Shown: piece after piece, positions 1-5,715 of the stretch
Layout: each line of letters begins with the position of its first letter
How positions within the stretch are numbered: position 1 is the first letter of the stretch
Assembly (NCBI GenBank): GCA_023139225.1
Contig: JAGLNZ010000127.1
Location: 1-5,715, forward strand
Direction: 5' to 3'
Source: Desulfobacula sp.
Lineage (GTDB): Bacteria; Desulfobacterota; Desulfobacteria; Desulfobacterales; Desulfobacteraceae
DNA length: 5,715 nucleotides
The notes under the pieces: model-generated
What the model saw: the letters and a program-made list of their open reading frames with translations, nothing else
Told to the model about the DNA's origin: nothing
Databases searched by the model: none
Position numbers and translations under genes: made by a program

Positions 1-885
1 CCAACCATGAGTGATTACCTTCCCATAACTCCTGACCAGATTGTGGAAGATGCAGTAAAAGCCCATGAGGCCGGTGCTGCCATTGCTCATATTCATGTAA
101 GAAATCCTGAAAACGGATTGCCGGTCTCAGATCCGGAACTTTTCATGGAAGTATGTTCAAAGATTAAAGCCAGATGTAATATTATACTGCTTCCCACCAC
201 AGGCGGCGGCATGAATCAGACCACGGAAGAAAAACTGATCCCCATCAAGCAACTGGAGCCGGAAATGTGTTCTTTTGATCCTGCTCCCTTTAACTTTGGT
301 ATTTTTCAGATAGCAGGCCGCTTTAAAGAGTATAAATATGAATGGGAAAAAGAATATCTTGAACTGTGCAAAAATGTAACTTTCAGGCCAACATTTAATG
401 ATGACATGATTTATGGTAAAACTTTTCTTGAAATTGATACCAAGCCTGAAATCGAAATCTATGAACTGGGACATGTCAGTTATGTGTCCTGGCTTTTGGA
501 AGAAAATCTTTTGAAACCGCCGGTTCATCTGCAATTTGTGTTCGGTCCCATGGTGGGATGGATGGTACCGTCGGTCAAGCACCTGGTTCTGATTTATGAT
601 GAGGCAAAGGAAGTTCTTGGCAAAGAAAATTTCACATGGTCGGTTGCTGCCGGTGGAAGATTTCAGATTCCTATCACTACAACTGCCATGGCAATGGGTG
701 CACAAAATGTAAGGATCGGGTTGGAAGATTCTATCTATGCAGGAAAAGGAATCCTGGCAAAAGCAAGCGCTGATCAGGTGAACATGATAAAACGGATTGC
801 CAAGGAAATGAGCCTTGAACCTGCCACCTCTGATGAGGCAAGACAAATTCTTGGGTTAAAAGGACTTGATAAAGTGAATTTTTAG
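1..885 (+). CDS. Beta-keto acid cleavage enzyme (BKACE, DUF849), 5'-partial
   Basis: This is a cytoplasmic TIM-barrel enzyme of the family typified by 3-keto-5-aminohexanoate cleavage enzyme (Kce). The family condenses a 3-oxo acid with acetyl-CoA and releases acetoacetate plus a new acyl-CoA. Numbering from the first visible ATG (base 7), the metal-binding HIH is at H28/H30 and is followed by R32. A TTGGG loop lies at T64-G68. The C-terminal RIGLED motif at R236-D241 matches the Arg, Glu (metal ligand) and Asp of Kce with the same internal spacing. About 28 more residues than in Kce separate HIH from RIGLED, as in the longer, roughly 310-residue branch of the family. The ATG at base 7 is probably not the start. 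The frame is open to base 1 (reading Pro-Thr), and in this family PT-M-SDYLPITP lies about 18-20 residues inside the protein, after a first beta-strand. No ribosome binding site is visible before base 7. The substrate is not determinable. The family call is secure. Confidence 0.93.
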   Translation, partial: PTMSDYLPITPDQIVEDAVKAHEAGAAIAHIHVRNPENGLPVSDPELFMEVCSKIKARCNIILLPTTGGGMNQTTEEKLIPIKQLEPEMCSFDPAPFNFGIFQIAGRFKEYKYEWEKEYLELCKNVTFRPTFNDDMIYGKTFLEIDTKPEIEIYELGHVSYVSWLLEENLLKPPVHLQFVFGPMVGWMVPSVKHLVLIYDEAKEVLGKENFTWSVAAGGRFQIPITTTAMAMGAQNVRIGLEDSIYAGKGILAKASADQVNMIKRIAKEMSLEPATSDEARQILGLKGLDKVNF

Positions 886-914
886 CTTTATCTGGTGTCT
901 ATATAGATATAAAG
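886..914 (+). other. Weak imperfect hairpin after the BKACE gene
   Basis: CTTTAT (886-891) pairs with ATAAAG (909-914), and CT/AG adds two more pairs across a 2-nt bulge. The loop is about 11 nt. Four T's follow at 917-920. The stem is AT-rich and the T-run short, so this is at best a weak attenuator or RNA-processing structure and not a convincing terminator. The rest of the gap contains no good sigma-70 promoter, which suggests read-through from the BKACE gene into the synthetase gene. Confidence 0.2.
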
Positions 915-963
915 AATTTTAAAAGGAGATTTTTGGTTTAAAAATATAATTAATTATTAACAA

Positions 964-969
964 AGGAGG
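964..969 (+). promoter_or_regulatory. Ribosome binding site fixing a TTG start
   Basis: AGGAGG sits 6 nt before TTG at 976. An in-frame TAA at 958-960 rules out any earlier start, and the next in-frame ATG is about 60 codons downstream, inside conserved sequence. The TTG is therefore the start. A second SD-like AAAAGGAG lies at 921-928 with no useful start codon after it. Confidence 0.85.
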
Positions 970-975
970 GCATCG

Positions 976-2556
976 TTGAATTATTCAGGTTACGCTTCAA
1001 TTCATGCTCGGCATATTCCCGACAAGGTTTGTCTGATCGAACGAACCCCGGAAACGGGTCAAAGACGGACCTTTACCTGGAAGGAATTTAATGACGAGAT
1101 TAATCGAACAGCGAATTTTTTGGCAAAAGAGCTGGGGGTAAAGCATGGAGATTTTGTCATGCACCTTCAGAAAGATTCACTGGAATGGCTCGTGACGTAT
1201 TTTGCCATCATACGTATAGGCGCAGTCGTTGTACCATTAAACTTCCGGTTTGAAAGCTCTGATGTATTGTATGCAGCAGAAGTCTCTAGTCCTGATGTCT
1301 TTATTATTGGTTCAGAATTTTTAGGAGTTGTTCAGCCTGCTCAAAAAGATCTTACCACCATTAAAAGCTATATTTGTATTGGCGATGATGTCCCTGATGA
1401 CATGATTAATTTCAAAACCGTGCAAAAGTATGAAGACACATCTGATGCACTGGTTGAAGTTGAAAGGGACCATTCTCTTGCCATGATGTTCACTTCCGGT
1501 ACAACAGGGAAACCCAAACCCGTACTTCACACCCATTTTTCCATTAATAATACAGCCATTGGGAACGGAATGACCTATTTCGTTCAAAAAGATGATAATT
1601 ATTTATTCTTTTTACCTTTATACCACAGCGGCACCATGTTTTTATGGGCACCCTTTTATGCCACCGGAGCTCAAGGAACGATCATCAGGGATTTCAGGGA
1701 CCCCAAATGGATCATTGAAGCCGTTGCCGAGGAAAAATGCACGGATGTGCTCTTTGTTGTGCCCATTGGAATTGCATTGCTGAATGCCATAGACAAAGGG
1801 GATGTTAATCTTTCTGACTATGATCTGTCTTCATGGAAATATATGGAGATCGGTGCGCAGCCCGTACCATTTGATATCATGAAGCTCCTTGTGGAAAAGC
1901 TGCCCTGCGCAGTATCTAATATCTATGGCATTACCGAGGGTGGCGGCGGTGGATTGTTCAACCTGTATCCGGAAGATGCTCTTTCAAGACCCGGTTCCAT
2001 TGGCAAACCGACTTTTGGTGTTGAAGCCAAAATAGTTGACCCTACAGGAGAAGAACTTCCTGATGAATCGGTTGGTGAGCTTATCTTCAGGACATCCAGA
2101 ATGATGCGCGAATATTATTCCAATCCTGAAAAAACTCAAGAAGCATTAAAAAACGGTTGGCTTTACACCGGAGATTTATTAAAAAAGGACAAGGATGGGT
2201 ATTTTTACATTGTTGATCGAATGAAAGATATGGTTACCAGTGGTGGTGAAAATATTTTCCCGGTTGAAATCGAAGATGCACTGATGGACCACCCGGATAT
2301 TGATGATGTCGCATGTATCGGTTTTCCGGATGACAGGCTGGTGGAGATTGTTCTTGCAATTGTTCAACTCAAAGAAGGAAGACAATTGAGTGAAGAAGAA
2401 GTCCTTGAATTTGCAAAATCAAAACTCTCTCTTTACAAAGTGCCGCGTAAGATTGTTTTTGATCAGGTTCCCAGAAATCCTACCGGGAAACTGATGAAAC
2501 CCCAACTTCGGGAAAAATTTACCGGCCGAAAGGAGGCATTTAAAAAACTGGATTGA
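976..2556 (+). CDS. Acyl-CoA synthetase (AMP-forming), ANL superfamily
   Basis: The 526-residue protein has the normal length for a FadD- or CaiC-type acid:CoA ligase, which makes an acyl-CoA from a carboxylate, ATP and CoA through an acyl-adenylate. All core motifs are intact. The phosphate-binding loop TSGTTGKPK is at residues 173-181 and the adenine motif YGITE at 317-321. The ATP-ribose motif YTGD is at 397-400, followed by the hinge region DRMKDM at 414-419. GGENIFPVEIE (423-433) is the A8 CoA-side loop, and PRNPTGK ends in the catalytic lysine K505. The region between about 190 and 310, which normally forms the acyl pocket, is hydrophobic and aromatic in part. Five consecutive glycines follow YGITE (322-326), which is unusual for this position. 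The TTG start is fixed by a strong ribosome binding site. The gene lies 90 bp after the BKACE gene on the same strand and is probably co-transcribed. The substrate is unknown. Plausible choices are the acid brought in by the neighbouring TRAP system, or acetoacetate produced by the BKACE. No domain is missing. Confidence 0.93.
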   Translation: MNYSGYASIHARHIPDKVCLIERTPETGQRRTFTWKEFNDEINRTANFLAKELGVKHGDFVMHLQKDSLEWLVTYFAIIRIGAVVVPLNFRFESSDVLYAAEVSSPDVFIIGSEFLGVVQPAQKDLTTIKSYICIGDDVPDDMINFKTVQKYEDTSDALVEVERDHSLAMMFTSGTTGKPKPVLHTHFSINNTAIGNGMTYFVQKDDNYLFFLPLYHSGTMFLWAPFYATGAQGTIIRDFRDPKWIIEAVAEEKCTDVLFVVPIGIALLNAIDKGDVNLSDYDLSSWKYMEIGAQPVPFDIMKLLVEKLPCAVSNIYGITEGGGGGLFNLYPEDALSRPGSIGKPTFGVEAKIVDPTGEELPDESVGELIFRTSRMMREYYSNPEKTQEALKNGWLYTGDLLKKDKDGYFYIVDRMKDMVTSGGENIFPVEIEDALMDHPDIDDVACIGFPDDRLVEIVLAIVQLKEGRQLSEEEVLEFAKSKLSLYKVPRKIVFDQVPRNPTGKLMKPQLREKFTGRKEAFKKLD

Positions 2557-2580
2557 AAAATCTTTTTTGAACTTGACTTG

Positions 2581-2614
2581 CCATTGACCTGTAAATACGT
2601 TACGTCACCATTGA
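2581..2614 (+). repeat. Short direct repeat in the synthetase-dctP gap
   Basis: CCATTGACC (2581-2589) recurs as CCATTGAGC (2608-2616), 27 bp apart with one mismatch. Between the two copies lies a tandem TACGT-TACGT (2596-2605). The spacing is between two and three helical turns, and the region is 40-70 bp upstream of the predicted dctP promoter, so an activator site is possible. The copies are short and chance cannot be excluded. Confidence 0.2.
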
Positions 2615-2637
2615 GCGCGACTAGTAAAAAAAGTTAG

Positions 2638-2648
2638 TTGGATTCCAA
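2638..2648. promoter_or_regulatory. Odd palindrome upstream of the dctP promoter, candidate operator
   Basis: TTGGA-T-TCCAA is a perfect 5+1+5 inverted repeat ending 3 bp before the predicted -35 hexamer. That is where an activator or repressor could contact RNA polymerase. A second pair of arms, ACAGG (2657-2661) and CCTGT (2681-2685), brackets the spacer and -10 box. No regulator gene is in the window, so the cognate protein is unknown. Confidence 0.3.
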
Positions 2649-2651
2649 AAG

Positions 2652-2679
2652 TTGAAACAGGTGCAAAGCTTTTTATAAA
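2652..2679 (+). promoter_or_regulatory. Predicted sigma-70 promoter for dctPQM
   Basis: TTGAAA (2652-2657, 5 of 6 matches to the -35 consensus) and TATAAA (2674-2679, 5 of 6 matches to the -10) are separated by 16 bp. Transcription would start near 2686, giving a leader of about 44 nt before the dctP ATG. It is the only well-formed promoter in the intergenic DNA and suggests that the transporter can be transcribed independently of the two enzymes. The surrounding DNA is AT-rich, which raises the chance of a false -10. Confidence 0.5.
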
Positions 2680-2729
2680 GCCTGTACCATAAATTTATAA
2701 ACTTAATTTTTTAGGAAAGGAACTAAATC

Positions 2730-3809
2730 ATGAAACTTCGAACATTTTTAGTATTGTTGCTTGTATTATTGGTTGGATCATTTATGTTTACCTCCCCTGT
2801 TTTTGCAAAGAAAAAACCCTCGCTTGACAGGTGGAAACCGGATTTTGATCCCAAAGGCGCAAAATACAAATGCATTGTATCAAATGTTTCAACACCAGCT
2901 CTAGTAGGAACCTTTGCGGGTTTTGAGATCAGGGATGAACTTTGGAAAAGAACCAATGGTCAGATTTATATCGACTATAAACCGTATTCTATTCTTGGTG
3001 GTGAAGTGGAAGTAATGAATATGGTTCAAATGGGTGCTGTTCAGGGGATGAGTGTCTCTTCAGTTGCCTCAACAAACCTGGGACCAAGATTTGGATTGGC
3101 AAATTTGCCTTTCCTTATAGATTCTTTTGAGAAAGTTGATAAATTTGCTTCCAATAAAAAACTTTTCAACCATTTTTTAAATGCAATGGGTCATCAAGGC
3201 ATTACCGGTTTGGATATTACCGGTTATGGAAACTATGGTTGGGCCACTACAATACCTGTAGCAACTATTGCTGATACGAAAAAGGTTAAATTTAGGATTG
3301 CAGAAGCCGCTGTTAACCAGTTAAGTTATAAAAGCTGGGGAATCAACCCTGTTCCAATGCCCTGGTCTGATGTCCCGGTTGCTTTAAAACAAGGTGTTAT
3401 CACAGGTATGGATCATACACTGGCTGTTTGTTATTTAACCAAGAAATTTGAAGTAGCAAAATATTTTACTCAATTAAATTATGCCCAGGGACTTTTTATC
3501 TGGATTTTTAACACTGCATGGCTTAACAAACTTCCGTCAGATCTAAGAGAAACCTTTGTTTCGACTGTCCATGATGTATGTGCGGAAAATAGGAAAAGAA
3601 CCCCTCAATGGGAACTTGACCAGATTGAAGCTGCAAAAACAAAATCCGGAGTTGAATTTTTCCAATTGCCGGCAGCAGACATGGCTTCTTTGAAAACAAA
3701 GAGCCAGGCGGTTTATGATAAATATGCAGGGGAAATTAATAAAATTTATCCGGGGGACACATATAAACCTAAAAATTTCTTAAAAGAAGTACAGGCCTTT
3801 TTGAATTAA
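2730..3809 (+). CDS. dctP: TRAP transporter substrate-binding protein (DctP family)
   Basis: The 359-residue protein is the periplasmic receptor that captures the substrate and delivers it to the DctQM membrane complex. Residues 1-26 form a Sec signal peptide: MKLR, a Leu/Val-rich core, then a VFA cleavage site before KKK. Residues 43-360 have the DctP fold. An early GGE (90-92) belongs to the family's GGE-x-E-x-x-x-x-V-Q-x-G pattern. R189, in VKFRIAE, occupies the place of the conserved arginine that makes a salt bridge with the ligand carboxylate. The following stretch, with NPVPMPWSDV and ALKQG, matches the second-lobe hinge region. The usual GVVDGQE-type motif is altered to GVITGMD (222-228), which suggests a divergent ligand pocket. 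AAAGGA (2716-2721), 8 nt before the ATG, is a good ribosome binding site. The gene is followed by dctQ and dctM in the usual order. The family is certain and the ligand is unknown, most likely a carboxylate. Confidence 0.94.
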   Translation: MKLRTFLVLLLVLLVGSFMFTSPVFAKKKPSLDRWKPDFDPKGAKYKCIVSNVSTPALVGTFAGFEIRDELWKRTNGQIYIDYKPYSILGGEVEVMNMVQMGAVQGMSVSSVASTNLGPRFGLANLPFLIDSFEKVDKFASNKKLFNHFLNAMGHQGITGLDITGYGNYGWATTIPVATIADTKKVKFRIAEAAVNQLSYKSWGINPVPMPWSDVPVALKQGVITGMDHTLAVCYLTKKFEVAKYFTQLNYAQGLFIWIFNTAWLNKLPSDLRETFVSTVHDVCAENRKRTPQWELDQIEAAKTKSGVEFFQLPAADMASLKTKSQAVYDKYAGEINKIYPGDTYKPKNFLKEVQAFLN

Positions 3810-3849
3810 ATTAGGTTAAACTAAATTAATATTAATTATTGATCAATAA
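3805..3849 (+). repeat. Cluster of three AT-rich palindromes between dctP and dctQ
   Basis: Three consecutive inverted repeats fill this gap. The first spans 3805-3830 and includes the dctP stop codon. As RNA it gives ATTAA/TTAAT and TTAG/CTAA stems separated by one A-A mismatch, with the 6-nt loop GTTAAA. The second is AATTAATATTAATT (3824-3837), a perfect 14-bp palindrome. The third is TTATTGATCAATAA (3836-3849), also perfect, centred on GATC. None is followed by a T-run, so a classical terminator is unlikely. An RNA-stability or processing element that lets the binding protein exceed the membrane subunits is one possibility. AT-rich DNA makes palindromes by chance more often, so function is unproven. 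Confidence 0.4.
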
Positions 3850-3852
3850 AAT

Positions 3853-3857
3853 TAGGA
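3853..3857 (+). promoter_or_regulatory. Ribosome binding site deciding the dctQ start
   Basis: TAGGA lies 8 nt before the ATG at 3866. The in-frame TTG at 3839 has no Shine-Dalgarno at a usable distance, and it lies inside a palindrome. The ATG is therefore preferred. Confidence 0.6.
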
Positions 3858-3865
3858 CTTGGTTT

Positions 3866-4348
3866 ATGCTTGGGAAAATCTTAAAGAAACTTGATACGAT
3901 TATAACGAATATTGAAGAGTGGACACTTTTTATCATTGTTATGACGGCATTAATATCACTTTTTGCCAATGTGGTTCTGAGATACGGATTTAATTATACC
4001 CTTGCCTGGAGTGAGGAACTGGTTCGTATCGTAATTATTTATTCAACTTTTATCGGAGCCAGTGTGGCAGTCAAGCAACGGGCAATGATAAGAATTGATG
4101 CCGTTGTACAGATTTTCCCCAAGCTTAAATCAGGGTTGACTTTTTATACCAATTTTTTAATGCTCGTTTGGGCCGGCATGATTGGTTATTATGGCTACAA
4201 AATGACTGTTCTTCAATATACTACCCAGCAAAAAACAATTTGCATGGAGATTCCGTTGGTTATTATTTATACCATAATGCCTGTAATGGGCATTATGGTC
4301 TTTATCAGAACTGTTCAGGTGATGATTCAGGACTTCCAATCAAAATAA
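3866..4348 (+). CDS. dctQ: TRAP transporter small membrane subunit (DctQ family)
   Basis: The 160-residue inner-membrane protein is the small subunit that helps dock DctP and forms a complex with DctM. Four hydrophobic segments fit the family. They lie at about residues 19-38, 52-70, 92-112 and 129-147. Between the first two is the family signature: R39-Y40 after the first helix, then W48-S-E-E-L-V-R54, a membrane-surface amphipathic stretch, then G64 and the basic KQRAMIRID loop (70-78). The C-terminal P130 and YTIMPV (135-140) are also typical. The ATG at 3866 was chosen over a TTG at 3839, which would add nine residues, because only the ATG has a ribosome binding site. The gap to dctP is 56 bp. 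The gap to dctM is 12 bp, consistent with translation coupled within one mRNA. The family is clear and the transported compound is not. Confidence 0.9.
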   Translation: MLGKILKKLDTIITNIEEWTLFIIVMTALISLFANVVLRYGFNYTLAWSEELVRIVIIYSTFIGASVAVKQRAMIRIDAVVQIFPKLKSGLTFYTNFLMLVWAGMIGYYGYKMTVLQYTTQQKTICMEIPLVIIYTIMPVMGIMVFIRTVQVMIQDFQSK

Positions 4349-4360
4349 AAAGGAAATACC

Positions 4361-5653
4361 ATGCAGATTAGTGATTTGATTATTTTAGGTATTCTTTTAG
4401 GTTGTATGGCAACTTACGTGCCGGTTTTTTTAAGCCTTTTTTTTACAGCAACATTTGGCTTTATGATTTTTTTGGACATGCCCCTGGCACTCCTGGCACA
4501 AACCCTTTTTAGAAGTCTTGATAATTTTGCCCTTGTAGTTGTCTTGTTTTTCATTCTTTGCGGCAACATCATGAGTAAAGGAAAGACGGTTGAAAAATTG
4601 ATCAATCTGGCCAATGCCATTGTCAGCTGGCTGCCGGGCGGTCTTGGTATGGCAGGTGTTATCGGCTGCGGTCTGTTTGGTGCCATATCCGGATCTACGG
4701 TTGCCACAGTGGTTGCTCTTGGCGGATTCATGATTCCGGCCCTTATCAAGAACGGCTACGATGAGGACTACACCCTGGGTCTTATGACCACCTCTCCAAA
4801 CCTTGGAGTTATTATTCCGCCAAGTATCAGCATGATTTTTTACTCCATGATCAGCAATGTTTCCCTTGAAGGATTGTTTATTACAGGGTTTATTCCGGGG
4901 CTTTTGATTATTGGCTGTGTATGCCTCTATACCTGGCTGAAATACCGGAATAAATCGGAGATTACCAGATTGCCCGCTCCTGATTTTAAACAGCTGTATG
5001 TTATTCTAAAGGAAGGATTCTGGGCAGTCATGCTCATTGTTATTATTTTCGGCGGTATTTTTTCGGGCATGTTTACAGCCAATGAAGCAGCAGTTGTGGC
5101 AAGTGTTTATGCTTTTTTTGTTGAACTTTTTATTTACAGGTCCATGGGGTTTAAAGAGGTAAAAGAAATAACGATAAGTTCTGCCGTAACCAGTGCAACC
5201 TTGCTTTTGATTGTCGCATCAGCCACGTGTTTCGGCAGATATCTGACCTTTGAGAATATTCCCAACAGGGTTGCGGAAATTGTTGTGGCAAGCATTCAAT
5301 CACCCATTGTCTTTTTACTGGCCATGAATGTTCTGCTGCTCATTATCGGCATGTTCATGGATATTATTTCTGCAACGTTGATCCTGGGGCCGGTATTTAT
5401 TCCATTGCTTGGTCCCTTTAATGTTGATCCCATGCATTTCGGGCTCATCATGACCGTCAACCTTGCTATAGGATACTGCACACCGCCTATGGGGGTGAGC
5501 TTGTTTATTACCGGAGCGCTGGCAAAAAGGGATATTATTTTTGTTTCAAAGGCTGTAATGCCGTTTTTAGCAATCCAGATCGGGGTACTTTTCTTTTTGA
5601 CATACTTCCCCGAAGTTGTCCTCTTTTTGCCCAGGCTTTTTGGATACTTATAA
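4361..5653 (+). CDS. dctM: TRAP transporter large membrane subunit (DctM family)
   Basis: The 430-residue polytopic protein is the transport channel of the TRAP system, which couples substrate entry to sodium influx. It has about 11-12 hydrophobic segments over the whole length and the two conserved hairpin-tip motifs of the family. These are NLGVIIPPS at residues 147-155 and NLAIGYCTPPMG at 367-378, one in each pseudo-symmetric half. M333-D334, in FMDIISATLI, begins a conserved segment before the second hairpin. AGGA at 4351-4354 is 6 nt before the ATG. The length is normal and the frame is intact, with no missing motif. The gene follows dctQ by 12 bp and must work with it. The family is the IT superfamily. 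Substrate specificity resides mainly in DctP and cannot be judged here. Confidence 0.95.
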   Translation: MQISDLIILGILLGCMATYVPVFLSLFFTATFGFMIFLDMPLALLAQTLFRSLDNFALVVVLFFILCGNIMSKGKTVEKLINLANAIVSWLPGGLGMAGVIGCGLFGAISGSTVATVVALGGFMIPALIKNGYDEDYTLGLMTTSPNLGVIIPPSISMIFYSMISNVSLEGLFITGFIPGLLIIGCVCLYTWLKYRNKSEITRLPAPDFKQLYVILKEGFWAVMLIVIIFGGIFSGMFTANEAAVVASVYAFFVELFIYRSMGFKEVKEITISSAVTSATLLLIVASATCFGRYLTFENIPNRVAEIVVASIQSPIVFLLAMNVLLLIIGMFMDIISATLILGPVFIPLLGPFNVDPMHFGLIMTVNLAIGYCTPPMGVSLFITGALAKRDIIFVSKAVMPFLAIQIGVLFFLTYFPEVVLFLPRLFGYL

Positions 5654-5715
5654 AAAAAAGACTTAAGATTAATACCAACAGTCTAACAAAACAGCCGGAA
5701 TTCAAAAGAAGTTGA
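5654..5715. other. Downstream edge, no gene or terminator seen
   Basis: The 62 bases after dctM contain no supported coding region. A run of eight A's follows the stop codon. AGACT and AGTCT arms with a 16-nt spacer lie beyond it, with no T-run on the plus strand. On the minus strand the same arms precede T's, so a weak terminator for a gene coming from the right is possible. The operon may also continue past the window. Confidence 0.25.

Noticed and set aside
157..846. Long minus-strand open frame opposite the BKACE gene
   Set aside because: It has no recognisable domain, no ribosome binding site and Cys/His/Phe-rich low-plausibility composition. It lies fully opposite a strongly conserved gene.
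2636..2660. Sigma-54 promoter
   Set aside because: TTGG is present at 2638-2641, but the required GC at the -12 position is missing at the proper spacing (TT is found).
2657..2685. Possible rho-independent terminator after the synthetase
   Set aside because: ACAGG/CCTGT and GCTTT/AAAGC can pair, but no T-run follows and the same bases form a good promoter, so terminator was not called.
4168..4371. Small plus-strand frame overlapping dctQ and the dctM start
   Set aside because: It lies in another frame of a conserved membrane gene, lacks a ribosome binding site and resembles no protein. dctQ and dctM explain the region.
4414..4749. Minus-strand open frame of 111 codons opposite dctM
   Set aside because: It is rich in Arg, Pro and Thr, as expected from antisense of a hydrophobic membrane protein. 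No start context or family match was seen.
5660..5690. Hairpin after dctM as operon terminator
   Set aside because: The stem is only 5 bp (AGACT/AGTCT) with a 16-nt loop. The adjacent homopolymer is A's on the plus strand, so it could only serve minus-strand transcription, and weakly.
1..5715. Mobile element, CRISPR array, defence system or toxin-antitoxin pair
   Set aside because: No transposase, spaced repeats, nuclease-type genes or small paired genes are visible. The coding space is taken by metabolic and transport genes.

Overview
The window is a compact, plus-strand catabolic and uptake cluster. It pairs two CoA-dependent enzymes with a complete TRAP (tripartite ATP-independent periplasmic) transporter. 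The DNA is AT-rich (about 40% G+C by eye). The Sec-secreted binding protein points to a Gram-negative host, and the gene set and protein style resemble sulfate-reducing Desulfobacterota of the Desulfobacula/Desulfobacter type. That assignment is an inference from style, since no marker gene is present.

Layout, left to right. (1) Bases 1-885 hold a beta-keto acid cleavage enzyme (BKACE, DUF849), open at the left edge because its true start lies upstream. (2) A 90-bp gap contains a weak hairpin and two Shine-Dalgarno-like sequences. (3) Bases 976-2556 encode an ANL-superfamily acyl-CoA synthetase with a TTG start. (4) A 173-bp gap carries the best promoter in the window (TTGAAA-N16-TATAAA) with an odd palindrome just upstream. 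(5) dctP at 2730-3809 encodes the periplasmic binding protein. (6) A very AT-rich gap holds three consecutive palindromes. (7) dctQ (3866-4348) and dctM (4361-5653) encode the two membrane subunits. The last 62 bases show no clear gene and no plus-strand terminator.

Proposed joint function (inference): the TRAP system imports an organic acid using the sodium gradient. The synthetase activates it, or activates a downstream acid such as acetoacetate, to a CoA thioester. The BKACE condenses a 3-oxo acid with acetyl-CoA and releases acetoacetate plus a shortened acyl-CoA. The substrate cannot be read from sequence. Each family is known. The potentially undescribed part is which carboxylate this combination consumes. 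No mobile element, CRISPR array, tRNA, rRNA or phage gene was seen.
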